A stretch of DNA of 8,859 nucleotides from an uncultured Clostridia bacterium (GCA_946061345.1 CAMGRA010000032.1:1-8859), one strand, 5' to 3'. Shown: positions 1 to 6,535, counted from the first letter of the stretch. Notes: generated from the letters alone by a model not told the origin. Program-made: numbers and translations.

Positions 1-22
1 GCCTGCGGGCGCTTATCATGCA

Positions 23-76
23 GAATCTGACGCGCCTCCGGCGCTATAAAAAGGTGTTAACCTTTTTATCAGATTC
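23..76. repeat. Three-way-junction inverted repeat
   Basis: An outer 7-bp stem, GAATCTG (23-29) with CAGATTC (70-76), encloses two hairpins. One is GCGCC/GGCGC with loop TCC (32-44). The other is a 10-bp stem ATAAAAAGGT/ACCTTTTTAT with loop GTTA (46-69). All three stems pair perfectly and are almost contiguous, giving a clover-like fold on either strand. A further weak stem ATTCCT/AGGAAT lies at 73-94. It may be a palindromic intergenic repeat or the end of a structured RNA or terminator. The A/T-rich hairpin alone could end transcription in either direction. Confidence 0.5.
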
Positions 77-115
77 CTATGAAATCGCAGGAATGCTTTG
101 TGTATTTCAAGGTTT

Positions 116-295
116 TCAAACCGAAAAGCTGGGGCAAAAGATCCGTTGAGCGCCGCAGTCGATTTGTTCAGAGGTTCCCAAGAACAAAGGCTTGGAACCG
201 AGGAGCGTCCCCCCCACGAAGTTTTTGCCGGCCGGGCAGCTGTATAATACTTTCCTGACAAAAAACTTGCGCCGAAAGCACGTCAAAAACTGCAT
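116..295 (-). other. Doubtful 59-aa open frame
   Basis: The minus strand reads open from ATG (293-295) to TGA (116-118), giving about 59 residues starting MQFLTCFRRKFF and ending CPSFSV. It is rich in basic residues, Cys and Phe, with no signal peptide or domain I recognise. The other two minus-strand frames are also open over much of the same stretch, which argues that this is conserved or constrained non-coding DNA rather than a real gene. No good Shine-Dalgarno sequence precedes the ATG. It is recorded only because it is the most protein-like reading of this segment. Confidence 0.15.
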
Positions 296-405
296 AAAAC
301 AGGCCCTGCGCTGCTTGAAGCATAGAAGGGCAACGCATTATGAGATGCCCTATGAACACAACACAAAAGGGCTTTCAATAGGAATCACATTAAGTTATTA
401 AATTA

Positions 406-459
406 GCGCTGTGCGAAAAGGGAGGGCAGAATCGTTTGTCCTCTGCGAAGTGACAGCGC
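406..459. other. Two-step hairpin after the aminotransferase gene
   Basis: GCGCTGT (406-412) pairs with ACAGCGC (453-459). Inside it, GAGGGCA (422-428) pairs with TGTCCTC (437-443) with one G-U type pair. The structure starts 12 nt downstream of the aminotransferase stop codon on the minus strand. The RNA 3' of it (TAATTTAATAAC) is A/U-rich but has no solid U-run, so it may be a weak terminator or a 3'-end stabilising hairpin of the metK operon. Confidence 0.35.
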
Positions 460-471
460 GTGGCCTACAAA

Positions 472-1683
472 TCACGATTTGCTTTTGCTCTGATACTGCC
501 CGTTGTAACGCTCAATAGCCAGCCGCAGCAGGTCCAGCGCCCGCTCCAACTCCTCCGCGCAGCGCACATAGGCGATGCGGATCTCGCTGACGCCTGCGCC
601 CTCGGTGGCATAGAAGCCGCTGCCCGGCGCGAACATGACCGTCTCGCCGTGGTCCTCAAATTCCTGCAGCAGGAACATCTGGAAGTCCTCCGCGTTGTCC
701 ACGGGCAGCTTGGCCATGGTGTAAAAGGCACCCTTCGGCTCGGTGGTGACAACGCCGGGAATTTCCCGCAGCTTGCGGTAGCAGACGTCGCGGCGGTGCT
801 GATACTCCTGCCGGGTGGCGTCGAAATAGGACGGTTCCACGCCGTAAAGGGCCGCCGCGCCCACCTGATCCAGAGTAGCCACACTCAGACGGGCCTGGGC
901 GATCTTCGTTGCCGCGTCGATCAGGGCCTTGTTGCGGCAAAGCAGTGCGCCGATCCTGGCGCCGCAGGCGCTGAAGCGCTTGGAAACGGAGTCGATGAGG
1001 ATGAGCTGCTCCGCCATATCCTCAAAACGGGCCGCCGTGGTCAGGTGACCGCCGTCATAGATGAACTCGCGGTAGACCTCGTCGCAGATGAAATAGAGGT
1101 CATGCTCCCTGGCGATATCCGCCAGCAGGCGCAGCTCCTCCTCCGTCAGGACGGTGCCGGTGGGGTTGCCGGGGTTGGTGACCAGAAGCGCCCGGGTATT
1201 TTCATTGATGAGCGGCTCGATCTGCTCCCGGGTGGCGTAGCGGTAGCCGTCCTCGGGCCTGGTATGCACCGGGCAGATACGGCCTCCCGCCGCGCGGATA
1301 AAGGTGTGGTAATTGGGGTAGAAGGGCTCGGGGACGATGACCTCGCTGCCCTCGTCGAGGATGCAAAGCATCGCCATGAGCAGCGCCTCGCTGCCGCCGG
1401 TGGTGATGAGGATGTCGCCGCTGTCAAAGTCCACCCCCAGGCGGGCGTAGTAACCCCGCACCGCCTCGATGAGGGCAGGGATGCCGGGGGACGGCGCGTA
1501 GGCCAGGACGCTTTCGCGGTAATTGGCGATGGCGTCGAAATAGACCTCGGGGGTCTGAATGTCCGGCTGGCCGATGTTCAGGGAATGGATGGTGACGCCG
1601 CGCTTTTTCGCCGCTTCCGCAAAGGGGTAAAACTTGCGGATGGGCGACAGTTCACAGGCGTCGATCTTTTTGGATAGCTTCAT
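472..1683 (-). CDS. PLP-dependent class I/II aminotransferase
   Basis: A 403-residue fold-type I pyridoxal-phosphate aminotransferase of the aspartate aminotransferase superfamily, full length for the family and presumably cytosolic. Visible family marks are the TTGGSEAL phosphate-binding segment (94-101), NPGNPTG (170-176), cofactor-contacting Asp201 and Tyr204 in CDEVYREF, the Schiff-base lysine Lys235 in SVSKRFSACGARIG, and the carboxylate-binding Arg369 in SEIRIAYV. GAGG lies 9 nt before the ATG. It starts 23 nt after the metK stop with no terminator between, so it should be co-transcribed and share the SAM riboswitch. That suggests a role in methionine metabolism, for example amination of 2-keto-4-methylthiobutyrate, but substrate cannot be read from the sequence. 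An aspartate or general 2-oxoacid aminotransferase is equally possible. Confidence 0.93.
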   Translation of the reverse strand: MKLSKKIDACELSPIRKFYPFAEAAKKRGVTIHSLNIGQPDIQTPEVYFDAIANYRESVLAYAPSPGIPALIEAVRGYYARLGVDFDSGDILITTGGSEALLMAMLCILDEGSEVIVPEPFYPNYHTFIRAAGGRICPVHTRPEDGYRYATREQIEPLINENTRALLVTNPGNPTGTVLTEEELRLLADIAREHDLYFICDEVYREFIYDGGHLTTAARFEDMAEQLILIDSVSKRFSACGARIGALLCRNKALIDAATKIAQARLSVATLDQVGAAALYGVEPSYFDATRQEYQHRRDVCYRKLREIPGVVTTEPKGAFYTMAKLPVDNAEDFQMFLLQEFEDHGETVMFAPGSGFYATEGAGVSEIRIAYVRCAEELERALDLLRLAIERYNGQYQSKSKS

Positions 1684-1706
1684 AAATTACAGCCTCGGTT
1701 CTCTGT

Positions 1707-2867
1707 TTATGCTCTTGCTAAAAGGCGCTCCACGGCGTCGGTCTTTTCCCAGGGCAGATCCAGGTCCGTGCGGCCGAAGTGGCCGTAGGCCGCAGTCTGC
1801 TGGTAGATGGGACGGCGCAGGTCCAGGGCGGAAATGATGGCGGCGGGGCGCAGATCAAAGCACTCGCTGACGATTTCACTCAGGCGCAGGTCGCTGAGCT
1901 TGCCGGTGCCGTAGGTGTCCACATGGATGGAGACGGGCCGCGCCACGCCGATGGCATAGGCCAGCTCGATCTGGCAGCGGCGGGCAAGTCCGGCGGCGAC
2001 GATGTTCTTCGCAACGTAGCGGGCCATATAGGCGGCGCTGCGGTCCACCTTGGTCGGGTCCTTGCCGGAGAAGCAGCCGCCGCCGTGGGCAGCGTAGCCG
2101 CCGTAGGTATCCACGATGATCTTTCTGCCGGTCAGGCCGGAGTCGCCCACCGGTCCGCCGATGACAAAGCGCCCGGTCGGGTTTACATAAAACTTGGTAT
2201 CCCGGTCCAGCAAGCTCTCCGGCAGGGTGGGCCGGATGATCTCCTCCACCACCGCTTCCCGCAGTTCCTCGATGGAGATGTCGGCGGCGTGCTGGGTGGA
2301 GATGACCACGTTGTCGATGCGCTCCACGGAGCCGTCGGCGGCGTACTGGACGGAAACCTGGCTCTTGCCGTCGGGACGGAGCCAGGGCAGATGCCCGTTC
2401 TTCCGCTCGGCAGAGAGCTTTTTGGTCAGCTTGTGGGCAAAGGAGATGGCGGCGGGCATCAGCTCCTCGGTCTCGTCGCAGGCGAAGCCGAACATCATGC
2501 CCTGATCGCCGGCACCCAGGGTGTCGGCCTCGTCATAGGAGCTGTCCACGCCCATGGCGATGTCGCCGGACTGCTCGTCGATGGCGGTCAGAACCGCGCA
2601 GGTGTTGCCGTCAAAGCCCGCTGCGGGGGAGTCATAGCCGATCTTGCGCAGAGTCTCGCGGGCCACATGGGGGATGTCCACATAGCAGTCCGTAGAGATC
2701 TCGCCCATGACCAGCACCATGCCGGTGGTGGCGACGCACTCGCAGGCGACGCGGGCGTTTTTGTCCTTTGCCAGGATGGCATCCAGGACGCCGTCAGAGA
2801 TCTGGTCGCAGACCTTGTCGGGATGTCCCTCGGTGACGGATTCAGAGGTAAAAATTCGTTTTTGCAT
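1707..2867 (-). CDS. metK: S-adenosylmethionine synthetase
   Basis: MetK (methionine adenosyltransferase) makes S-adenosylmethionine from methionine and ATP, releasing phosphate and diphosphate, in the cytosol. The 386-residue product has the usual length and family signatures: the N-terminal SVTEGHPDKVCDQISD segment with His15 and Asp17, signature 1 GAGDQGMMFGFA (118-129), and the glycine-rich P-loop-like signature 2 GGGCFSGKD (262-270). I chose the ATG at 2865-2867 because MQKRIFTSESVTEGHPDKV is the normal N-terminus and AAGGA lies 10 nt upstream. An in-frame ATG at 2897 would add ten atypical residues and put that ribosome binding site inside the gene. It is first in an operon with the downstream aminotransferase and is preceded by a SAM-I riboswitch, so it should be repressed by its own product. 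Confidence 0.98.
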   Translation of the reverse strand: MQKRIFTSESVTEGHPDKVCDQISDGVLDAILAKDKNARVACECVATTGMVLVMGEISTDCYVDIPHVARETLRKIGYDSPAAGFDGNTCAVLTAIDEQSGDIAMGVDSSYDEADTLGAGDQGMMFGFACDETEELMPAAISFAHKLTKKLSAERKNGHLPWLRPDGKSQVSVQYAADGSVERIDNVVISTQHAADISIEELREAVVEEIIRPTLPESLLDRDTKFYVNPTGRFVIGGPVGDSGLTGRKIIVDTYGGYAAHGGGCFSGKDPTKVDRSAAYMARYVAKNIVAAGLARRCQIELAYAIGVARPVSIHVDTYGTGKLSDLRLSEIVSECFDLRPAAIISALDLRRPIYQQTAAYGHFGRTDLDLPWEKTDAVERLLARA

Positions 2868-2911
2868 AAAAAGAGCATCCTTTCTTTGTAGTTTCATAGC
2901 CCTTTCGATAC

Positions 2912-2938
2912 AAAAAATACCCTGTTTTCGACAGGGTA
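2912..2938 (-). terminator. SAM-riboswitch expression-platform terminator
   Basis: On the minus strand an 8-bp stem TACCCTGT/ACAGGGTA with loop CGAAA is followed at once by six T residues (2912-2917). It lies between the SAM aptamer and metK. The competing antiterminator is visible: TCGACAG (2953-2959), beside and touching the P1 3' strand, can pair with CTGTCGA (2928-2934), which covers part of the terminator 5' arm and its loop. SAM binding would stabilise P1 and so favour this terminator, switching metK off. Confidence 0.93.
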
Positions 2939-2946
2939 CATCATGT

Positions 2947-3042
2947 CCTCATCTGTCGATTACCATCGCCGGAATTGGCACCTTGCGTTTTTGCAGGTTG
3001 TCGGGCTTCATCGGGCCGGTCCCTCCGCCACTCTCGATAAGG
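2947..3042 (-). promoter_or_regulatory. SAM-I (S-box) riboswitch aptamer
   Basis: The minus strand carries the S-box consensus almost unchanged. P1 is CCTTATC (3036-3042) with GATGAGG (2947-2953). The conserved GAGAG, GGAGGGA (3020-3026), GGCCCGATGAAGCCC hairpin and CAACC follow in the canonical order, then a P3 stem and the GTGCCAATTCC segment. S-box RNAs bind S-adenosylmethionine and usually cause premature termination upstream of methionine and SAM genes. Here the aptamer starts about ten bases after the predicted transcription start and is followed by a terminator and metK, so it should control metK and the aminotransferase. Confidence 0.97.
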
Positions 3043-3058
3043 TTATGAAATTACGATA

Positions 3059-3086
3059 ATTATAGCAAAAATATTCGCAATGTCAA
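3059..3086 (-). promoter_or_regulatory. Sigma-A promoter of the metK operon
   Basis: The minus strand has a perfect -35 box TTGACA (3081-3086) and a perfect -10 box TATAAT (3059-3064) separated by 16 bp, in an A/T-rich stretch. Transcription should start near 3052, about ten bases before the SAM-I aptamer. The full-consensus boxes suggest high constitutive initiation, leaving control to the riboswitch. Confidence 0.9.
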
Positions 3087-3180
3087 GAAAAAATTCTCAT
3101 AACAAACGGGAAACCGTAATGAAAGAAAACGTCCTGTTACGGAAAGTTTTGGCCGCGCCGGGTGGAAATGCGGCCGTTAC

Positions 3181-3209
3181 TTGACGTGCCGGTGTCCCTG
3201 TGCTATAAT
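3181..3209 (+). promoter_or_regulatory. Sigma-A promoter of the ABC exporter operon
   Basis: TTGACG (3181-3186), 17 bp, then TATAAT (3204-3209). It lies 55 nt before the start codon of the ABC ATPase gene and is divergent from the metK promoter about 95 bp away. No clear operator palindrome is seen between the two promoters. Confidence 0.88.
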
Positions 3210-3263
3210 TTGTGTGATTTTTTCGGAAAACCATCCACAACCTTTCCAATCAAAGGAGATCAT

Positions 3264-4178
3264 ATGGAAAATATCATTGAAATTTCTCACCTGAGCAAGC
3301 GCTTCGGTGAGATCCGGGCGGTACAGGATCTGAGCTTCCGCGTCCGGGAGGGAGAGCTTTTCGCCTTCCTCGGCATCAACGGCGCGGGAAAGAGCACCAC
3401 CATTTCCATCCTCTGCGGCCAGCTCTCCAAGGATGCCGGGACCGTCACCATTGACGGCGTCGACCTGGACCACGACGTGGCGCGCATCAAGCGGGACCTG
3501 GGCGTGGTGTTTCAGAATTCCGTCCTGGACGGTGCCCTGTCCGTCCGCGACAATCTGCAATCCCGTGCCGCCCTCTACGGCATCACGGGCAGGGCTTTCC
3601 GCACCCGGCTGCAGGAGCTGGCCTCCCTGCTGGACTTTGAGCCGCTGCTGGGTCGGCCTGTGGGCAAGCTCTCCGGCGGTCAGCGGCGGCGCATCGACGT
3701 GGCCCGCGCCCTGCTCCACGACCCGAAGATCCTGATTCTGGACGAGCCTACCACCGGCCTGGATCCCCAGACCCGCAAGCTCCTCTGGAACGTCATCGCC
3801 GGGCTGCGGGAGCAGCGGCACATGACCGTCTTCCTCACCACCCACTACATGGAGGAGGCGGCGGACGCTGACTACGTGGTCATTCTCGACAGCGGCAAAA
3901 TTGCTGCTGAGGGTACGCCGCTGCAGCTTAAAAACGCTTACTCCGGCGACTTTATCACCCTCTACGGCGCAACGGAGGGCCAGGCACGGCAGCTCGGCGA
4001 AAAGGTCGATGCCCTGCGGGACGCCTACCGTGTAGAGGTGGCCGACACGGCTGCCGCCACGGAGCTGATCCTGAAGCACCCGGATATTTTCCGCGACTAT
4101 GAGATCACCAAGGGCAAGATGGACGACGTGTTTCTTGCCGTCACGGGCAAAAAACTGACGGGAGGTGAGGAAAAATGA
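3264..4178 (+). CDS. ABC exporter ATP-binding protein (DrrA-like)
   Basis: The 304-residue motor subunit of an ABC-2 type exporter; it hydrolyses ATP at the inner face of the membrane to power the permease encoded next. Motifs are complete and in order: Walker A GINGAGKST (37-45), Q-loop Gln84, signature LSGGQ (136-140), Walker B ILILDE (156-161) and switch His194. About 90 residues follow the nucleotide-binding domain, resembling the C-terminal extension of DrrA/CcmA-type exporters. AAAGGAG lies 6 nt before the ATG at 3264; an in-frame ATG at 3162 would precede the promoter and is rejected. The stop overlaps the permease start by 4 bp, indicating translational coupling. The substrate is unknown; drug, lipid or peptide export are all possible, and no regulator or resistance gene is adjacent. 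Confidence 0.95.
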   Translation: MENIIEISHLSKRFGEIRAVQDLSFRVREGELFAFLGINGAGKSTTISILCGQLSKDAGTVTIDGVDLDHDVARIKRDLGVVFQNSVLDGALSVRDNLQSRAALYGITGRAFRTRLQELASLLDFEPLLGRPVGKLSGGQRRRIDVARALLHDPKILILDEPTTGLDPQTRKLLWNVIAGLREQRHMTVFLTTHYMEEAADADYVVILDSGKIAAEGTPLQLKNAYSGDFITLYGATEGQARQLGEKVDALRDAYRVEVADTAAATELILKHPDIFRDYEITKGKMDDVFLAVTGKKLTGGEEK

Positions 4179-5083
4179 CCCCATTCAAAGCGTTGGTCCG
4201 CCGTAACTGCAAGCTGTTTTTCAAGGACAAGGGGATGTTCTTTTCCTCGCTCATCACCCCGCTGATCCTGCTGGTCCTCTATTCCACCTTCCTGGCTGAC
4301 ATTTATCACGACAGCTTTACCTCCGCCCTTCCTGCCGCCATGCTCTCCGTCCTTCCCGACGACCTGATCGACGGCACCGTGGGCAGCCAGCTTTTCTCCT
4401 CTCTGCTGGCGGTGAGCTGCGTCACCGTGTCCTTCTGCTCCAATCTGATGATGGTCCAGGACAAGGCCAACGGTGTGCGGCGCGACCTGACCGTTTCACC
4501 GGTGCGCGGCTCTACCCTGGCTCTGGGCTACTATGTTTCCACCGTTCTGAGCACTCTGCTGGTCTGCCTGGTGGCCATGCTGGCCTGCTTTGCCTATCTG
4601 GCCGCGGTGGGCTGGTACCTCAGCGCCGCAGATATCCTTCTGCTGGTGCTGGACGTGTTCCTGCTGGTCCTTTTCGGCACGGCCCTGTCCTCTATCGTCA
4701 ATTTTTTCCTGACCACCCAGGGCCAGATGTCGGCAGTGGGCACCATCGTCAGCGCCGGCTACGGCTTCCTCTGCGGCGCATATATGCCCATTTCCCAGTT
4801 CGGCGAGGGCCTGCAGAAGGTTCTGTCCTTTATGCCGGGCACCTACGGCACGTCCCTTCTGCGCAATCACGCTATGCGCGGCGCCTTTGCCGAGATGGAG
4901 CGCTGCGGCTTCCCTGCGGAGGTGGTGGAGAGCATCCGTGACAGCGTGGACTGCAACCTCTATTTCCTGGCTGACCGCTCCCGCCCCGTGAGCGAGGGGA
5001 CTATGTACCTCATCCTCGGCGGCACGGTGGTGCTCCTCATCGCCGTCTACGTTGTGATGAACCTCCGGAAGAAAAAAGACTGA
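4175..5083 (+). CDS. ABC-2 type exporter permease
   Basis: The 302-residue membrane subunit that partners the preceding ATPase. The hydrophobic profile suggests six membrane segments, near residues 22-41, 71-91, 118-143, 152-175, 186-206 and 277-296, with a basic cytoplasmic tail (RKKKD). The segment RDLTVSPVRGSTLALGYY before the third helix is typical of ABC2_membrane family permeases, as is a soluble stretch (about 208-275) before the last helix. Start ATG overlaps the ATPase stop (ATGA), with GGAGGTGAGG just upstream inside the ATPase gene. A functional exporter would be two ATPases plus two copies of this protein. The transported compound cannot be inferred. Confidence 0.93.
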   Translation: MTPFKALVRRNCKLFFKDKGMFFSSLITPLILLVLYSTFLADIYHDSFTSALPAAMLSVLPDDLIDGTVGSQLFSSLLAVSCVTVSFCSNLMMVQDKANGVRRDLTVSPVRGSTLALGYYVSTVLSTLLVCLVAMLACFAYLAAVGWYLSAADILLLVLDVFLLVLFGTALSSIVNFFLTTQGQMSAVGTIVSAGYGFLCGAYMPISQFGEGLQKVLSFMPGTYGTSLLRNHAMRGAFAEMERCGFPAEVVESIRDSVDCNLYFLADRSRPVSEGTMYLILGGTVVLLIAVYVVMNLRKKKD

Positions 5084-5088
5084 TACCG

Positions 5089-5108
5089 ATCCTGGTGTTC
5101 AGCAGGAT
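5089..5108 (+). terminator. Possible weak terminator after the exporter operon
   Basis: Five nt after the permease stop codon, ATCCTG (5089-5094) and CAGGAT (5103-5108) form a 6-bp stem with an 8-nt loop. A T-rich stretch (TTCTTTGTTTTTCTCC) begins several bases later rather than immediately, so the terminator call is weak. The larger hairpin at 5317-5356 could serve as a backup on this strand. Confidence 0.3.
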
Positions 5109-5129
5109 TACCCGGTTCTTTGTTTTTCT

Positions 5130-5154
5130 CCTGTGCTGCGCAAAACAGCACAGG
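5130..5154. repeat. 9-bp inverted repeat after the exporter genes
   Basis: CCTGTGCTG (5130-5138) and CAGCACAGG (5146-5154) form a perfect 9-bp stem with loop CGCAAAA. No T-run follows on either strand, so it is not a standard terminator. Two smaller foldbacks lie downstream in the same intergenic space: GTGTGC-TGC-GCACAC around 5219-5233 and GGCAC-GCT-GTGCC around 5251-5263. The spacing resembles a cluster of short palindromic intergenic repeats. Confidence 0.5.
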
Positions 5155-5316
5155 CGGCACTGCGCGAGGGAATGAACGCCATGCTGTGTGTAATTAAAAA
5201 GTTTCATCAAGAATCCCGTGTGCTGCGCACACTCACATCGTACATAAGGCACGCTGTGCCGTCTTGTGCAGAATCTGATACTAAAAACCGATTAAAATAT
5301 TCATTTCAATATAGGA

Positions 5317-5356
5317 AAAGACCTTGGGTCGGCCGATTGGCCGTCCCAAGGTCTTT
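5317..5356 (-). terminator. Strong terminator of the sugar ABC ATPase gene
   Basis: A 12-bp perfect stem AAAGACCTTGGG/CCCAAGGTCTTT (5317-5328 with 5345-5356) continues after one T-T mismatch into CGGCC/GGCCG with loop GATT. It begins 12 nt after the stop codon of the minus-strand ATPase gene, and the minus-strand RNA ends in UCUUUUCC. It separates this gene from the convergent exporter operon and may work in both directions, better on the minus strand. Confidence 0.85.
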
Positions 5357-5368
5357 GATTATGCTATA

Positions 5369-6535
5369 TTACAGCAGATTCTGTTCTGTCTCCTTGTCGA
5401 ACAGGTGCATCAGCGACGGCTCGAAGTCGAAGCCCACCTCCGCGCCGGTGCGGACGCTGTCCAGCTCCAGACCCGCTGTGGGGATCACCGCCACCACGTC
5501 CCGGTCCGCTACGGTCATATGCAGATGCATTTCACTGCCCATCATTTCCGATACGTCGATCTTGGCACTGAAATGGTTGCCGCCCAGGGTCAGATGGACC
5601 GGACGCACGCCGACCACCAGGTCTGTCTCCGGCTGCTGCTTTGCCCGCAGAGCCTGCTGCTGCGCCTCGGTCAGGGTGATCTGCCTGCCCAGCAGCTCCA
5701 CGCTGTAGGTATCACCGCGCTTGACCAGCCTGGCGTCCTCAAAGAAGTTCATCTGCGGCGTGCCGATGAAGCCTGCAACGAACAGGTTCCGCGGATGGTG
5801 GAACACCTCCTGGGGCGTGCCGATCTGCTGGATGAAGCCGTCGCGCATGATGACGATGCGGTCACCCAAGGTCATGGCCTCTGTCTGATCGTGAGTGACG
5901 TAAATAAACGTGGTATCGATGCGGGAGCGCAGCTTGATCAGCTCGGCGCGCATCTGGTTGCGCAGCTTGGCGTCCAGGTTGGACAGTGGCTCGTCCATGA
6001 GCAGTACCTGGGGGTTGCGGACGATAGCGCGGCCGATGGCAACACGCTGCCGCTGACCGCCGGACAGAGCCTTGGGCTTGCGGTCCAGATATTCGGTAAT
6101 GCCCAGAATTTCCGCGGCCTCGCGGACCTTCCGGTCGATTTCGGCCTTGGGGACCTTTTTCAGCTTCAGGGAGAAGGCCATATTCTCATAGACCGTCATA
6201 TGGGGATACAGGGCGTAGCTCTGGAAGACCATGGCGATATCACGGTCCTTGGGGGCCACGTCGTTGACCAGACGGTCACCGATGTAAAGTTCGCCGTCAG
6301 TGATCTCCTCCAGACCGGCGACCATGCGCAGCGTCGTGGATTTGCCGCAGCCGGACGGCCCTACCAGCACCACGAATTCCCGGTCCTGGATCTCAAGATT
6401 GAATTCCTGGACCGCGACGACGCCTTCCTCGGTGATCTGCAGATTGTTCTTTTTCTCAGGCTCGTCTTTCTTTTTCTTCTTTTTTTCCGTGTGCGGGTAG
6501 ATCTTTTTGACATTTTTCAGGGTGACACTTGCCAT
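5369..6535 (-). CDS. Sugar ABC importer ATPase, MsmK/UgpC/MalK type
   Basis: A 388-residue ATPase for CUT1-type carbohydrate importers; it acts on the cytoplasmic side and powers uptake of sugars or glycerol-3-phosphate. Motifs: Walker A GPSGCGKST (59-67), Q-loop Gln105, signature LSGGQ (157-161), Walker B VLLMDE (177-182), switch His215, then the C-terminal regulatory (TOBE-like) domain from about 240 with FVAGFIGTPQMNF. Between MASVTLKNVKKIYP and VVAVQEFNLEI sits a lysine-rich, charged insert of about 22 residues (15-38), absent from classical MalK. No permease or binding protein is adjacent, so it may be an MsmK-like ATPase shared by several transporters. The start matches the family, but no clear Shine-Dalgarno sequence precedes it. 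It has its own promoter, leader and terminator. The exact sugar is unknown. Confidence 0.95.
   Translation of the reverse strand: MASVTLKNVKKIYPHTEKKKKKKDEPEKKNNLQITEEGVVAVQEFNLEIQDREFVVLVGPSGCGKSTTLRMVAGLEEITDGELYIGDRLVNDVAPKDRDIAMVFQSYALYPHMTVYENMAFSLKLKKVPKAEIDRKVREAAEILGITEYLDRKPKALSGGQRQRVAIGRAIVRNPQVLLMDEPLSNLDAKLRNQMRAELIKLRSRIDTTFIYVTHDQTEAMTLGDRIVIMRDGFIQQIGTPQEVFHHPRNLFVAGFIGTPQMNFFEDARLVKRGDTYSVELLGRQITLTEAQQQALRAKQQPETDLVVGVRPVHLTLGGNHFSAKIDVSEMMGSEMHLHMTVADRDVVAVIPTAGLELDSVRTGAEVGFDFEPSLMHLFDKETEQNLL

Larger units (their letters stand above)
1..471. other. Gene-poor left end with foldback structures
   Basis: This 471-base stretch lies downstream of the aminotransferase gene and holds no gene I can support. 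It contains a three-way-junction foldback (23-76), a segment open in all three minus-strand frames (about 116-295) and a two-step hairpin (406-459) near the aminotransferase stop codon. Short frames such as plus 192-401 have no strong ribosome binding site and no recognisable product. A TATAAT box at 243-248 on the plus strand has no good -35 partner. I see no tRNA or rRNA here. Confidence 0.6.

Noticed and set aside
225..248. Promoter with TATAAT at 243-248
   Set aside because: No acceptable -35 box at 16-18 bp; TTGCCG is only 12 bp away, and there is no clear gene downstream on the plus strand.
460..1677. Long plus-strand open frame opposite the aminotransferase gene
   Set aside because: It is the antisense shadow of a gene with complete catalytic motifs; its own translation is a low-complexity Gly/Ala/Val/Asp-rich string with no domain.
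1779..2891. Long plus-strand open frame opposite metK
   Set aside because: Antisense shadow of MetK in GC-rich DNA; no recognisable protein features.
3162..3263. Upstream in-frame start of the ABC ATPase
   Set aside because: The promoter (3181-3209) lies inside this extension, and the strong ribosome binding site points to the ATG at 3264.
3177..4184. Long minus-strand open frame opposite the ABC ATPase
   Set aside because: Antisense shadow; the plus strand has all five ABC motifs and a strong ribosome binding site.
5130..5154. Intrinsic terminator for the exporter operon
   Set aside because: The 9-bp stem is good, but no T-run follows it on either strand.
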